Counted from the stretch's first letter, positions 41,668 to 51,443 are shown. The stretch: 64,000 nt of DNA from Methylobacillus arboreus (GCF_020532725.1 NZ_JAJAVC010000006.1:62001-126000); one strand, 5' to 3'. Notes: generated from the sequence alone by a model not told the origin. Made by a program: numbers and translations.

Positions 41668-43251
41668 ATGCTCCTTAGCCGCTTTCGCCGCCCCAACGTG
41701 CCCCAGCACCAAATTGTGTTACGCGAAATCCCCTTGTTTTCCGGCCTGAGCAACCATGAGCTGGACACGCTCAATCACCTGTTGCACCAGCGCACTTACG
41801 TGCGCGACGAGATTGTCTTCGACCCGCACGAGGAAGGACAGGCGGTCTATTTCATCCTGTCGGGCAAAGTGAGCGTTTCCATGGAGGGGCAGACCATCAC
41901 TGCCCTGGAGACCGGACAGTTTTTCGGAGAACGCGCCTTGCTGGAGAACGTGCCTCGCCACGCCCAGATCCGTGCCCTCGAGGATTGCGTGATTGCAGTA
42001 TTGTTCCGTGACGATTTTCTACACCTGTTACATACTCACCCGCAAATCGCCGAAACCATTTCCGAGCATTGCAGCCTGCGTCGCAACCAATACCCTTCGC
42101 TTGATAGCGAGACGGTCAACCAACCGCTGCTCACCAATGTTCAACACGGCCCCGGACCTATTGCCTGGGCTGGCATCATTGCAACGACCTGCCTGCTGTT
42201 GCTGATCTTCAAGAAGATCCTCTGGCTGGTCGTGCCTTTCCTGCTCGCCTTGATCCTGTATTACCTGCTGGCCCCACTGGAAAAGAAAATGGTGGCCGCA
42301 GGCAGCAGCCGGGCGCTTGCCGCTATAGCGCTCAGTGGCGCCTTCCTGGTTGTGACGGTAGTCGCCCTGCTATTGGTCTACCCCATGGTTGTCGCCAATG
42401 CCGCATCATGGCAGGCCGGTTTTGCCCATTATTCGGCAGGCGGCGCCAAGCTGGCGGAACAAATGTTGAGCAACCTGCAATCGCAATTCGGCTTTCTGCA
42501 AAAAGCACACTTCAATCACAATATATCGCAGCAATTAACTGATTTTTCCGAACACTTCTCCGACAAATATCTCGGCAAAATTCTAAGCGGGCTTGCCACC
42601 TGGCTGCCATCGCTGCTGCTCACGCCCATCATCACCTTTTTCATGCTCAAGGACGGCACCAATTTACGCAAAATGCTTGGTGCCGCCGTCCCCAATGCCT
42701 TCTTTGAGAAAACCCTATACCTGATTCATGCAGTCGACCAGACCGCACGGCTGTATTTTGTCGGCCTCATGAAAATCACGGTAATCGACACCCTGCTGAC
42801 GTCTCTGGGCCTGTGGGCGCTGGGGATATCCTCGCCCTTGATGCTGGGCCTGATCGTGGCAGTCCTATGCTGGATTCCCTACCTTGGCCCGCTGCTTGGG
42901 TTTGCGATTGTCGCGCTGGTTGCCTCCACCGATATGCCCGGCAACATCAGCGTCATCTATAGCCTGGCGGCACTATTTATCCTGATCCGCATGCTGGATG
43001 ACTTCTTCTTCCTGCCAGCCATTGTCGGGCGCAGCTTACGCATCCATCCCCTGCTCACGATCATGATGTTCCTGATTGGCGAAGCCATTGCTGGCGTCGC
43101 CGGGCTGATGCTGGTCATTCCGATTTTGGGCATCGTGCGTATTCTCGGCGAAACCCTGGAAATCATCCTGAAAGATACGCGCCTGCAGGCCAGGCATCGC
43201 CACTCAGAGAAATTGCGCTGGCGCGCTGCCACAAGAGATATGGACCGTTGA
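41668..43251 (+). CDS. cyclic-nucleotide-binding domain fused to AI-2E family transporter
   Basis: Residues about 15-130 form a cNMP-binding beta-roll with the phosphate cassette FFGERALLENVPRHAQ, keeping the Glu and Arg that hold the cyclic phosphate. Residues about 165-510 are an AI-2E family (UPF0118) membrane protein with about eight helices (ILWLVVPFLLALILYYLLAP, SLLLTPIITFFMLKDGTNL, IPYLGPLLGF). The AI-2E family includes exporters and ion antiporters. The frame opens at a TTG at 41611; I prefer ATG at 41668, though no clear ribosome binding site is visible. A cNMP-gated transporter is inferred. Confidence 0.88.
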   Translation: MLLSRFRRPNVPQHQIVLREIPLFSGLSNHELDTLNHLLHQRTYVRDEIVFDPHEEGQAVYFILSGKVSVSMEGQTITALETGQFFGERALLENVPRHAQIRALEDCVIAVLFRDDFLHLLHTHPQIAETISEHCSLRRNQYPSLDSETVNQPLLTNVQHGPGPIAWAGIIATTCLLLLIFKKILWLVVPFLLALILYYLLAPLEKKMVAAGSSRALAAIALSGAFLVVTVVALLLVYPMVVANAASWQAGFAHYSAGGAKLAEQMLSNLQSQFGFLQKAHFNHNISQQLTDFSEHFSDKYLGKILSGLATWLPSLLLTPIITFFMLKDGTNLRKMLGAAVPNAFFEKTLYLIHAVDQTARLYFVGLMKITVIDTLLTSLGLWALGISSPLMLGLIVAVLCWIPYLGPLLGFAIVALVASTDMPGNISVIYSLAALFILIRMLDDFFFLPAIVGRSLRIHPLLTIMMFLIGEAIAGVAGLMLVIPILGIVRILGETLEIILKDTRLQARHRHSEKLRWRAATRDMDR

Positions 43252-43380
43252 GGGCAAATATTCACACAATACGGCTCTTCGGTCATCCCTCCCCTTGCCA
43301 TACTTGCAACTTACGTGGGCACCCCGGCTCAAGGCCAATATCAGGGGAAAATGAAATACTACAAAGGGCAGTAATCCAAT

Positions 43381-43404
43381 AAAAAAGGGCTGGAAATCCA
43401 GCCC
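43381..43404 (-). terminator. rho-independent terminator of the lipoprotein gene
   Basis: On the minus strand GGGCTGG/CCAGCCC with a 4-base loop is followed by six Ts, 19 bases after the stop at 43423. Confidence 0.85.
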
Positions 43405-43422
43405 CAAGCTTGCTCTTGCTGC

Positions 43423-43920
43423 TTACCACCAGCCCCAGCGGGGGCCGTAATAGCCACGCCCCCAATACGGGCCGAAACCTGGACCCCAGAACGGGTCATA
43501 GTTACGATATCGCCATTGGTATTCACGGCGCAGTCTTTCCTGCTCGATCACCTTGTCCTTTTCCCGCTTGTTGAGCTCCTCGGCAAAGCCATCTCGCAAG
43601 GCTTGCTCCCGGCTGCTATAAATGTAATCCAGCACCTTGGCATCCACCCCTTGCTTGCTGAGCTCCAGCGCCTTAGAAGGTGTCAGGTCATAACGCGAAT
43701 TGCTTTCCTTGATTTTGGCAATCACCTCGTCCGGACTGGTACCAGCTTTGGATAACCGCACCAATTCATCATAGGTGATGAACGGGGTAGGCTGCGGCAG
43801 CAGTTTTTCCAGCTCCTCCGCAGAAATACGCTGGATTTGCGGCTCTTTTTTCTGCTCGGTGGTGGCGCATCCTGCCAGCAGCACTAAACTGCCGATCAAG
43901 GCAGCACTTGCAAGTTTCAT
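43423..43920 (-). CDS. hypothetical lipoprotein
   Basis: CAGGAGGATGAG before the ATG at 43920 sets the start (165 residues). The lipobox is SLVLLAGC. The mature part has charged helices (LTPSKALELSKQGVDAKVLD, EELNKREKDKVIEQERLRRE) and ends in an aromatic, glycine-rich tail (YWGRGYYGPRWGWW). Such tails occur in several outer-membrane-linked lipoproteins. No defined family is recognised. Confidence 0.85.
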   Translation of the reverse strand: MKLASAALIGSLVLLAGCATTEQKKEPQIQRISAEELEKLLPQPTPFITYDELVRLSKAGTSPDEVIAKIKESNSRYDLTPSKALELSKQGVDAKVLDYIYSSREQALRDGFAEELNKREKDKVIEQERLRREYQWRYRNYDPFWGPGFGPYWGRGYYGPRWGWW

Positions 43921-44045
43921 CTCATCCTCCTGGTCATTGACCAGCATCTATATTCCGGTTCAGCCCGGTCAGCAGTATGACATATGCCTCAAACATAAAT
44001 TCCCTAGGCTTGGCACAATAATACGAGATTGCACTCGCAGCAGCT

Positions 44046-44066
44046 GGGGCAAGATCACCTTGCCCC
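44046..44066 (-). terminator. hairpin downstream of clpB
   Basis: A perfect 8-base stem GGGGCAAG/CTTGCCCC with a 5-base loop, 14 bases past the clpB stop. No T-run follows, so its role is uncertain. Confidence 0.4.
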
Positions 44067-44079
44067 TAGCCACACTACG

Positions 44080-46665
44080 TTATTGTTTACTGAACACCAT
44101 GCGCCCGCTCTTGAAATCGACATGCACGGTATCCTTGGCGGCAAAGGTACCATTGAGGATTTCCTTGGCAAGCGGGTTCTCGATCTCGGACTGGATCGCA
44201 CGCTTGAGCGGACGCGCGCCATAGACCGGGTCAAAACCAGCATTGGCAATCTCAGCCAGCGCCTCATCGCTCACCTCAAACTGCATCTCCATTGCTACCA
44301 GACGTTTGGCCAGGCTTTGCAACTGGATGCTGGCAATCGATTTCACGTGCGATTCGCCTAGTGCGTGGAATACCACCACTTCATCAATACGGTTGACAAA
44401 CTCCGGCCTGAAATTGGCTTTCACCTCGCCCATCACCGCCAGCTTGATCACCTGGTAATCGTCGCCCGCCATGTTCTGGATCATCTGCGACCCCAGGTTG
44501 GAGGTCATGATGATCACCGTGTTCTTGAAGTCAACGGTACGACCCTGCCCATCGGTGAGCCGTCCATCATCCAGCACTTGCAGCAAGACGTTGAATACGT
44601 CCGGATGGGCCTTTTCCACCTCGTCGAGCAGGATCACCGAATATGGTTTGCGACGCACCGCCTCGGTAAGGTAGCCGCCCTCTTCATATCCCACATATCC
44701 TGGAGGCGCGCCAATCAGGCGCGCGACGGAATGCTTTTCCATGAACTCGCTCATGTCGATGCGAATCAGGTGATCTTCTGAGTCGAACAAGAAGCCCGCC
44801 AATGCCTTGGTCAGCTCGGTCTTACCGACACCAGTCGGCCCGAGGAACAAGAAGGAACCATAAGGCTTGTTGGGGTCGGACAAACCGGACCGTGAACGGC
44901 GGATGGCATCGCTGACCAGACGCACAGCCTCATCCTGGCCGACAACGCGCTCATGCAGTTTGTCTTCCATATGCAGCAACTTGTCGCGCTCGCCCTGCAG
45001 CATCTTGGAAACCGGGATGCCAGTCGCGCGCGACACTACCTCGGCGATTTCCTCGGCACCAACCTGGGTGCGCAGCAAGCGGTTCTGTTTCTGCTCACCA
45101 TTTTCCTCGGCGCTTGCTGCCTGCTTGAGCTGGGTTTCCAGCTGCGGCAGATTGCCGTATTGCAGCTCGGAAACCTTCTGCCATTCGCCTTTGCGGGTAG
45201 CTTCCTCTATCTGCAGCTTGACCTTCTCGATTTCTTCCTTGAGATGCTTGCTGCCTTGTACCTGGGCCTTTTCCGCCTTCCAGATTTCCTCAAGGTCAGC
45301 ATAGTCCTTCTCCAGGCGCGCAATTTCATCTTCGATCAAGCCAAAACGCTTTTGCGATGCCTCGTCCTTCTCGCGGCGCACCGCCTCACGCTCGATCTTG
45401 AGCTGGATCAGCCTACGCTCAAGCTTGTCCAGCGCTTCCGGCTTGGAGTCGATCTCCATCTTGATACGCGATGCGGCCTCGTCAATCAGGTCGATGGCCT
45501 TGTCCGGCAGGAAACGGTCGGTAATGTAGCGATGACTGAGTTCCGCCGCAGCTACAATGGCAGGGTCGGTAATTTCCACGCCGTGATGCAGCTCGTACTT
45601 TTCCTGTAAGCCGCGCAAGATGGCAATGGTTGCCTCCACGCTAGGCTCGTCCACTAGCACTTTCTGGAAGCGGCGTTCAAGTGCCGCATCCTTCTCGATA
45701 TATTTGCGGTACTCATCCAGCGTAGTGGCGCCCACACAATGCAGCTCACCACGTGCCAGGGCTGGCTTGAGCATATTGCCGGCATCCATAGCGCCTTCTG
45801 CCTTGCCTGCACCCACCATGGTATGGATTTCATCGATGAAGACAATGTTCTGGCCTTCATCCTGCGCGAGCTCCTTCAGCACGGCTTGCAAACGCTCTTC
45901 GAACTCGCCGCGATACTTGGCACCCGCGAGTAGGCCGGCCATGTCCAGCACCAGCACGCGCTTGTTCTTGAGGGTTTCCGGCACTTCACCATTGACGATA
46001 CGCTGCGCCAAGCCCTCTACAATCGCCGTCTTGCCCACGCCTGGCTCCCCTATCAACACAGGATTGTTCTTGGTACGGCGCTGCAATACCTGGATGGCAC
46101 GGCGGATTTCGTCATCGCGGCCAATCACCGGATCGAGCTTGCCTGAACGCGCACGCTCAGTCAGGTCCACAGTAAATTTCTTCAAGGCTTCACGATTGCC
46201 TTCGGCCTCCTGGCTGTTGACGCCGTCACTGCCGCGCACGGCATTCACCGCCTGCTCCAGCGCCTGCTTGGTGAGGCCATGGGCTTTCAGCAATTTGCCG
46301 GTCTCGCCCTTGTCGTCTGCCAACGCGAGCAGGAACATCTCGCTTGCAATATAAGCGTCATTGCGCTTTTGGGCGTTCCTGTCAGTCACGTTCAAGAGGT
46401 TGTTGAGTTCGCGGGAAATGGAAACTTCGCCGGTATTGCTCTGGACTTGCGGCAGGTTATTGACGGTTGCCTGCAAGGCGGCCTTGAGCGGTGCAAGGTT
46501 GGCGCCTGCGCGCGCCAGCAATGACGAAGTACCGCCATCGTCCTGGTTCAGCAGTGCGAGCAACAGATGCGGTGTTTCTATGTTGGGATTGTCATTGCCG
46601 ACCGCAATACTTTGCGCGTCTGCCAGGGCTTGCTGGAATTTGGTAGTCAGTTTGTCGAAACGCAT
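44080..46665 (-). CDS. clpB: ATP-dependent disaggregase ClpB
   Basis: ClpB is the hexameric AAA+ disaggregase that works with DnaK on heat-aggregated proteins. The N-terminal Clp repeat domain is followed by AAA-1 with Walker [14 protein letters not shown], a coiled-coil middle domain (about residues 405-525) and AAA-2 with [15 protein letters not shown]. The 861-residue length and the middle domain separate it from ClpA and ClpC. GAAGGAAGG precedes the ATG. A sigma-32-like promoter is upstream. Confidence 0.98.
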   Translation of the reverse strand: MRFDKLTTKFQQALADAQSIAVGNDNPNIETPHLLLALLNQDDGGTSSLLARAGANLAPLKAALQATVNNLPQVQSNTGEVSISRELNNLLNVTDRNAQKRNDAYIASEMFLLALADDKGETGKLLKAHGLTKQALEQAVNAVRGSDGVNSQEAEGNREALKKFTVDLTERARSGKLDPVIGRDDEIRRAIQVLQRRTKNNPVLIGEPGVGKTAIVEGLAQRIVNGEVPETLKNKRVLVLDMAGLLAGAKYRGEFEERLQAVLKELAQDEGQNIVFIDEIHTMVGAGKAEGAMDAGNMLKPALARGELHCVGATTLDEYRKYIEKDAALERRFQKVLVDEPSVEATIAILRGLQEKYELHHGVEITDPAIVAAAELSHRYITDRFLPDKAIDLIDEAASRIKMEIDSKPEALDKLERRLIQLKIEREAVRREKDEASQKRFGLIEDEIARLEKDYADLEEIWKAEKAQVQGSKHLKEEIEKVKLQIEEATRKGEWQKVSELQYGNLPQLETQLKQAASAEENGEQKQNRLLRTQVGAEEIAEVVSRATGIPVSKMLQGERDKLLHMEDKLHERVVGQDEAVRLVSDAIRRSRSGLSDPNKPYGSFLFLGPTGVGKTELTKALAGFLFDSEDHLIRIDMSEFMEKHSVARLIGAPPGYVGYEEGGYLTEAVRRKPYSVILLDEVEKAHPDVFNVLLQVLDDGRLTDGQGRTVDFKNTVIIMTSNLGSQMIQNMAGDDYQVIKLAVMGEVKANFRPEFVNRIDEVVVFHALGESHVKSIASIQLQSLAKRLVAMEMQFEVSDEALAEIANAGFDPVYGARPLKRAIQSEIENPLAKEILNGTFAAKDTVHVDFKSGRMVFSKQ

Positions 46666-46701
46666 GCTTGCCTTCCTTCAATGTAATATGTGGTTGACTA
46701 C

Positions 46702-46731
46702 TAAATTGTGATCATTGTGGATAAATTCAAG
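46702..46731 (-). promoter_or_regulatory. sigma-32 (heat-shock) promoter candidate of clpB
   Basis: On the minus strand CTTGAAT (46725-46731), 14 bases and CACAATTTA (46702-46710) resemble the RpoH consensus CTTGAA-N13..17-CCCCATNTA, upstream of a classic heat-shock gene. Confidence 0.6.
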
Positions 46732-46763
46732 CACCAGGCATTAACAAAATCCTACAATTGTTA

Positions 46764-46979
46764 GAGCTTGTTCAATATCATTTCATGCGGTAAGCATGGT
46801 TTCAAAACGCGTCTGGTCAAGGCGCAGGCCGCAGGTGATGCTCATTGCCTCGCCAAGGACTGCAACGCGGAGCAGGCGCGTGGGACCATGCCCTCCGGGT
46901 TGCCCTACCATGGCAGCCGCTACGGCGTTACAAGCCCTCGCTGGGCAACGTACCGCATGAAATGATATTGAACAGGCTC
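46764..46979. mobile_element. 216-bp MITE-like element with 29-bp terminal inverted repeats
   Basis: The left end (46764-46792, starting GAGCTTGTTCAATATCAT) and the reverse complement of the right end (46951-46979, starting GAGCCTGTTCAATATCAT) match at 28 of 29 bases. The interior is GC-rich, holds no transposase and has a second, imperfect inverted repeat (around 46838-46863 and 46925-46950). Flanking trinucleotides are TTA on the left and CTA on the right, as for a 3-base target duplication with one change. The right edge abuts the stop codon of the minus-strand gene 46980-47552. It could also be read as a REP/hairpin-type repeat. Confidence 0.75.
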
Positions 46980-47552
46980 CTAGCGCCGGTTCCAGGTACG
47001 GCCATCATCATCGGAAACCATCTCGTGGAGAGAAGAAGAGCCGTCACCACGAATTTCCAGCCAATTCAGGTTGACATGGCTATTGACCGAGCTTACTTCA
47101 ATATGGCTGACATCCGCGGCCGACATGCGCTTGGGAGGGGAAGACACCCATGCCGATCCATCCATGCGGGCATAGAATACGCCCTTGTTCATGCGCATCC
47201 ACACCAGGTGCCAGCCCCAGTTGCCGCCTCGCACAATCACCAGCAATGGGAAATGGCAGCCCAGGCTCTGGCTGCCGCCATAAGTCACTCGGCGGATACC
47301 TTGCAGACGGCCCTCCAGCGAGGTGGCCATGACCAGGTCACGTGTGCCGTCATTAAAGGTATGCTGCCAGAAAAAGACCGGCTGTCCATTGGCGTCCCGG
47401 GTCCCCGCCACACGGCAATTGCTCGGAATACGCTCAGCCAACTGACGTAGCTGGATATCTTCTTCCTGGTTAACGACATCCAGGCCGATCTCTGCCGCCA
47501 TCGTCGACCAACTGATCAAAACCCCGATAATTCCAATAATCTGCTGTTTCAT
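46980..47552 (-). CDS. secreted hypothetical protein
   Basis: The ATG at 47552 follows AAGGAAAC, giving 190 residues. A signal peptide (MKQQIIGIIGVLISWSTMAAE) leads to a soluble mature part with paired cysteines (NCRVAG, LGCHFPLL) and several Trp-rich strands (RGGNWGWHLVWMRMN). It ends NRR, and its TAG stop (46982-46980) touches the MITE-like element. I recognise no family. It is divergent from the DUF2946 gene, sharing an intergenic region with a RegA-like palindrome. Confidence 0.75.
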   Translation of the reverse strand: MKQQIIGIIGVLISWSTMAAEIGLDVVNQEEDIQLRQLAERIPSNCRVAGTRDANGQPVFFWQHTFNDGTRDLVMATSLEGRLQGIRRVTYGGSQSLGCHFPLLVIVRGGNWGWHLVWMRMNKGVFYARMDGSAWVSSPPKRMSAADVSHIEVSSVNSHVNLNWLEIRGDGSSSLHEMVSDDDGRTWNRR

Positions 47553-47593
47553 GTTTCCTTGACTCATGGAGAGCATGATGCGAATTGTACGAA

Positions 47594-47610
47594 TGCGACA
47601 ATCTGTCGCA
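47594..47610. promoter_or_regulatory. RegA/PrrA-type palindrome upstream of the DUF2946-TonB receptor genes
   Basis: TGCGACA-ATC-TGTCGCA is a perfect palindrome that fits GCGNC-N5-GNCGC. An extended -10 (TG-T-TATTAT, 47630-47638) lies downstream, which would place the transcript start at or near the ATG at 47645 and the palindrome near position -43. It lies in the shared region with the divergent gene ending at 47552. Confidence 0.6.
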
Positions 47611-47644
47611 CTGCAAGAATGGCTTTTGTTGTTATTATCCGTGC

Positions 47645-48040
47645 ATGATTCTTTTTAGGCAAAAGCGTGGGCTGATCGCCTGGTGGATCTGTATTCTCCT
47701 CATGTTCAGCGCGCTGGCGCCGACGCTGTCCCATGCTTTCACAGTCCATGGCACCCACAACACATCAGAGGTGGTCTGCTCTGCCCCGGGCAGCAAGTAT
47801 ATGCCTTTGTCAGCAAAAACGGCAGACCCAGCCCAGCCGCAACATGAACATGGGCTGGATATGAAGTACTGTCCCTATTGCAACCTGCTCCATCATAGCC
47901 CGGTATTTGCTGCAAATGAGCCACTGCCACCATACGGCGGCCATCTGGGTCACATGCTGCCTGCGCTCTACCCCCACGCCCCCAAGCCCCTGTTCGCCTG
48001 GGCGGCCATCCGGCCGCGTGGTCCGCCTGCTAACGCCTAA
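47645..48040 (+). CDS. DUF2946 family protein
   Basis: A 131-residue exported protein from ATG 47645, with a hydrophobic N-terminal segment (GLIAWWICILLMFSALAPTL) cleaved near SHAF. The mature part has potential metal ligands: VHGTH, EHGLDMKYCPYCNLLHHS. The CPYC plus His pattern is typical of DUF2946 proteins, which often neighbour TonB receptors and metal genes. A metal-binding role is inferred. There is no ribosome binding site, and a leaderless message is possible. Confidence 0.8.
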   Translation: MILFRQKRGLIAWWICILLMFSALAPTLSHAFTVHGTHNTSEVVCSAPGSKYMPLSAKTADPAQPQHEHGLDMKYCPYCNLLHHSPVFAANEPLPPYGGHLGHMLPALYPHAPKPLFAWAAIRPRGPPANA

Positions 48041-48094
48041 TTATCGTTCCAATGCGCTTTCCACATTGTGGCATCCCGATCCAGGAGTATTTTC

Positions 48095-50146
48095 ATGCAG
48101 TACTGTTACAGCCTTGTGGCGCTTGCCGTCATGGCTGCCTGCAACACGCAGGCACACGCAGACCATGTCACGACCCAGCCAACCGACAATGACTCCACTA
48201 TTACGGTAGGCGGCATTGTCGTGACTGGCAATCGCGCATCCTCCTTGCCCGCACGCAGTATTCTTTCCTCCGTTGACGTGATCGGCAGGGAAGCGGTTGA
48301 AACCCAGTCCGTGCAGAACAGCTGGCAACTGTTTTCCCGCGCACCAGGCGTGCAGCTCACCGAATACCGCATGGGCACCACCACTGGGAAATTCTCGTTC
48401 CGTGCCTTCAATGGCGAAGGCGAAGTCAATGCCGTGAAGCTGCTGATCGACGGTATCCCCAGCAACAGCAATGACGGCAACATGCCCTACCTCGACATGA
48501 TCATGCCGCTGGACATCGAAGCGATTGAGGTGGTACGCGGCACCAACGACCCACGCTACGGCCTGCACAACATTGCCGGCAATGCCAACGTAGTGACAAA
48601 AATAGGTGGTAACTATGCCACGGCACGCGCGAGCTACGGCAGCTTCAACACGCGCGAACTGCAAACCGCGCTGGGTATCGAAAAAGACGGTTTCAGCCAG
48701 AACTATTTTGCCGCGGTGCAGGAATACCATGGTTACCGCGACCATTCGGATTCCCGCAAGCACTCAGTCGCCGGCAAGTGGTTCTACGATTCGGCAGATG
48801 GCCGCTTCCGTACCGGGCTGATCGCACGCCATTACCGGCAGGATGCGCAGGAGGCTGGCTACCTGACCTATGCCCAATCCCGCACGCATCCCCGCCAGTC
48901 CATGCCGCACAACAACACCGATGGCGGCGAGCGCGAGCTCAACCAGCTCAGCCTGCACTTTGACTGGGCCATCGACGACCACTGGTTCTGGTCCAACAAG
49001 GCCTACCTCAACACCATGGACGATCAGCGCTGGGTCAGGTTCTCCGTCATGAACGCAAACCAGCAGGAACGCCTGCTGAAAGAAAACCATACTGGCGTGC
49101 TTTCCAGCCTGACCTGGCGCCCGCATGTGGAAAACCTCGGCCTGCATAGCCTGGCCGTGGAAACTGGATTCAGCGCCGAATGGCAGGACAACGAAAACTA
49201 CCGCTACACCACAGCCTCACGCAACCGCCTGGGCACTACACGCGACCAGCATTATGAATTCGATATCTACGGCGTTTACCTGCAAGCCGTGATCCGCCCC
49301 ACTGCCCGACTCAAGATTGTGCCGGCTTATCGCGTGGACCGCGTCTACGGCGACTTCAAGGACCTGCTCAGCAGCACCAGTGCCGACGTACAGGACTATG
49401 GCGCAATCCGCCAGCCCAAGATCAGCGCAGTCTACAGCCTTTCAGAGCATTACAGCGTCTATGGCAACTGGGGACGCAGCTTCCAGGTCGGCATTGGCGC
49501 AGCCACCTACAAGACCAACCCGCTCGCGCCCGATCTCAGGCCCTCGATCAACGACGGCTGGGAACTAGGCCTGAAATTCCAGTCCACCGACTGGCTAGAC
49601 GGACGTATCGCCCTGTGGGAGCAAAAGGCGAGCAATGAAGCAAGACGCATCCTCGGCAGCGCCAGCAACGATTCCGAGAACATCGGGCAAACCCTGCGGC
49701 ACGGTATCGACTTCCAGGCCAACCTGCGGCCGACCGACAGGCTGGACATCTGGGCCAACCTGTCGGTGCAGCGCTCCGAGATCACCAAGCCGGGCAACAC
49801 CGAACCAGGCAACAAGGGCAACGAAATCGACCATGTGCCGCGGCAGGTTTACGGCGTGGGGGCCGACTACCGCATCCTGCCTGCGCTCAAGCTTTCCGCC
49901 TGGGCGAATGGGCAAGGAGACTACTATCTGGAACGCGCCAATCGACAAGGCAAATTTGGTGGCTATTTGCTGATGAACTTGGGCGCTGTATGGCAAGTGC
50001 AGAAAAATCTCAGCCTGGAGCTGCAAGTTCGCAACCTTGCCGACCGTTATTATGAATATGTGTACTGGGATACCGAATACCTGCAAAGCATGCACTCACC
50101 CGGCGAAGGACGCGGCATTTATGCCTCGGTGCGCCTGGATATGTAA
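48095..50146 (+). CDS. TonB-dependent outer-membrane receptor
   Basis: The ATG at 48095 follows CAGGAG. A signal peptide ends near QAHAD. A TonB-box-like ITVGGIVVTGNR is followed by a plug domain (about residues 50-160, with APGVQLTEYRMG, LLIDGIPSNSND and IEVVRGTNDPRYG) and a 22-strand-type barrel ending GIYASVRLDM. Total about 683 residues. The substrate cannot be told from sequence; the DUF2946 and PepSY neighbours suggest a metal chelate. Confidence 0.93.
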   Translation: MQYCYSLVALAVMAACNTQAHADHVTTQPTDNDSTITVGGIVVTGNRASSLPARSILSSVDVIGREAVETQSVQNSWQLFSRAPGVQLTEYRMGTTTGKFSFRAFNGEGEVNAVKLLIDGIPSNSNDGNMPYLDMIMPLDIEAIEVVRGTNDPRYGLHNIAGNANVVTKIGGNYATARASYGSFNTRELQTALGIEKDGFSQNYFAAVQEYHGYRDHSDSRKHSVAGKWFYDSADGRFRTGLIARHYRQDAQEAGYLTYAQSRTHPRQSMPHNNTDGGERELNQLSLHFDWAIDDHWFWSNKAYLNTMDDQRWVRFSVMNANQQERLLKENHTGVLSSLTWRPHVENLGLHSLAVETGFSAEWQDNENYRYTTASRNRLGTTRDQHYEFDIYGVYLQAVIRPTARLKIVPAYRVDRVYGDFKDLLSSTSADVQDYGAIRQPKISAVYSLSEHYSVYGNWGRSFQVGIGAATYKTNPLAPDLRPSINDGWELGLKFQSTDWLDGRIALWEQKASNEARRILGSASNDSENIGQTLRHGIDFQANLRPTDRLDIWANLSVQRSEITKPGNTEPGNKGNEIDHVPRQVYGVGADYRILPALKLSAWANGQGDYYLERANRQGKFGGYLLMNLGAVWQVQKNLSLELQVRNLADRYYEYVYWDTEYLQSMHSPGEGRGIYASVRLDM

Positions 50147-50177
50147 CATCCCCGCGTCACCTATCCTGTGAGCAGCC

Positions 50178-51338
50178 ATGGCAAATAATAGACAGCGCAT
50201 TCTTTGGCTCAGACTGCATCTTTACCTCGGCCTTTCTCTAGGCGCGCTGTTCGTGCTCATGGGGCTCACCGGCAGCCTGCTGGTGTTCTATACCAAGCTC
50301 GACAGCGCGTTGAATCCGCAAATCCAGGTCACTGGCCCAGTCAGTTCCCCCTCACCCCAGGCAATCTTGGAACAGTTGCACAAAGCCTATCCAGAACGCA
50401 CCGCAGGCTGGCGCATTGAAATGCCCTTGCATGGCGATAGTCCCGTGCTGGCGCGCTACCTCAAGCCAATCGAAACCCGTGACAGGCATTTTGCACCGCT
50501 CATGGTGACGCTGGATCCGCAAACCCTGCAAGCCAGTTCTAGCCGCTTCTGGGGCGATACCGCGATGACTTGGCTCTACGACTTGCATTACACCCTGCTG
50601 CTAGATGTCAATGGCAAAAACATCATTGCGATTGCCAGCATCTTCATCCTGGTTTCCCTGGCTTCCGGCATTTACCTCTGGTGGCCGCAGAATGGCAATT
50701 TCCGCCTGGCGCTGACCTATCGCCGCCAGGCCCATTTCTATCGCCGTGTCTACGACTGGCACAAACTGTGCGGTGTCTATGGTCTGGTGTTGCTTGCCAT
50801 GCTCACCATCACCGGCATCATGCTGGAACAGCCAGACTGGTTTGAAGGCTGGCTGGGTGCAAAACCAAGCATGCTGCATATGGGCAGCGCACCAACTCCA
50901 AAGTCCGGTGCACAACCAGCGCCACCGCCAGGCATCAGCATGGACACGATGGCACACATTGCCATGCAGCAATTCCCCGGCAGTGAATTACGCTGGATAT
51001 ATACCCCGGACAGCGCAGACGGGGATTACCAGTTCCGGCTTTACCAGCCTGGCGAACCGGGGAAGCGTTTTCCCAAGACCATCGTGTTCATTACACATGA
51101 CGGCAAGGTCGCCGTCAAACGTGACTACTTTGCCGATAACAGCGGCAGCAAGGTCATGCACTGGCTGCATCCTTTACATAATGGCGAGGCATTCGGGCTT
51201 GCGGGACGCTGGCTGGTATTTGCCAGCGGCTTCATGCCACTGGTGCTGTTTGTTACCGGCTGGATGCGCTGGCGCCACAAGCGGCGTGCCGCCCGGATGC
51301 AACAACGGAGAGATTATCCGCGCAATAAAAAAGGCTGA
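50178..51338 (+). CDS. PepSY-associated membrane protein (PiuB/FoxB-like)
   Basis: A 386-residue protein with four membrane helices: near residues 12-38 (LYLGLSLGALFVLMG), 150-173 (IIAIASIFILVSLASGIYL), 198-220 (VYGLVLLAMLTITGI) and 345-368 (WLVFASGFMPLVLFVTG). Histidines at helix ends (LRLHLYLG, DLHYTLLLD, YDWHKLCG, MHWLHPLHN) could bind haem. This family includes inner-membrane siderophore reductases such as FoxB and PiuB. It lies 31 bases after the TonB receptor gene and probably shares its transcript. Confidence 0.88.
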   Translation: MANNRQRILWLRLHLYLGLSLGALFVLMGLTGSLLVFYTKLDSALNPQIQVTGPVSSPSPQAILEQLHKAYPERTAGWRIEMPLHGDSPVLARYLKPIETRDRHFAPLMVTLDPQTLQASSSRFWGDTAMTWLYDLHYTLLLDVNGKNIIAIASIFILVSLASGIYLWWPQNGNFRLALTYRRQAHFYRRVYDWHKLCGVYGLVLLAMLTITGIMLEQPDWFEGWLGAKPSMLHMGSAPTPKSGAQPAPPPGISMDTMAHIAMQQFPGSELRWIYTPDSADGDYQFRLYQPGEPGKRFPKTIVFITHDGKVAVKRDYFADNSGSKVMHWLHPLHNGEAFGLAGRWLVFASGFMPLVLFVTGWMRWRHKRRAARMQQRRDYPRNKKG

Positions 51339-51443
51339 GCACCAGCAAGCGCCCAGCCCCAGGCAGTCCATCAACCAGACTGTAGATGAGGTATCCCAGA
51401 AACAGGATGCATCCATCTTAAATCCCCGCTTACTGAAGTGGAA

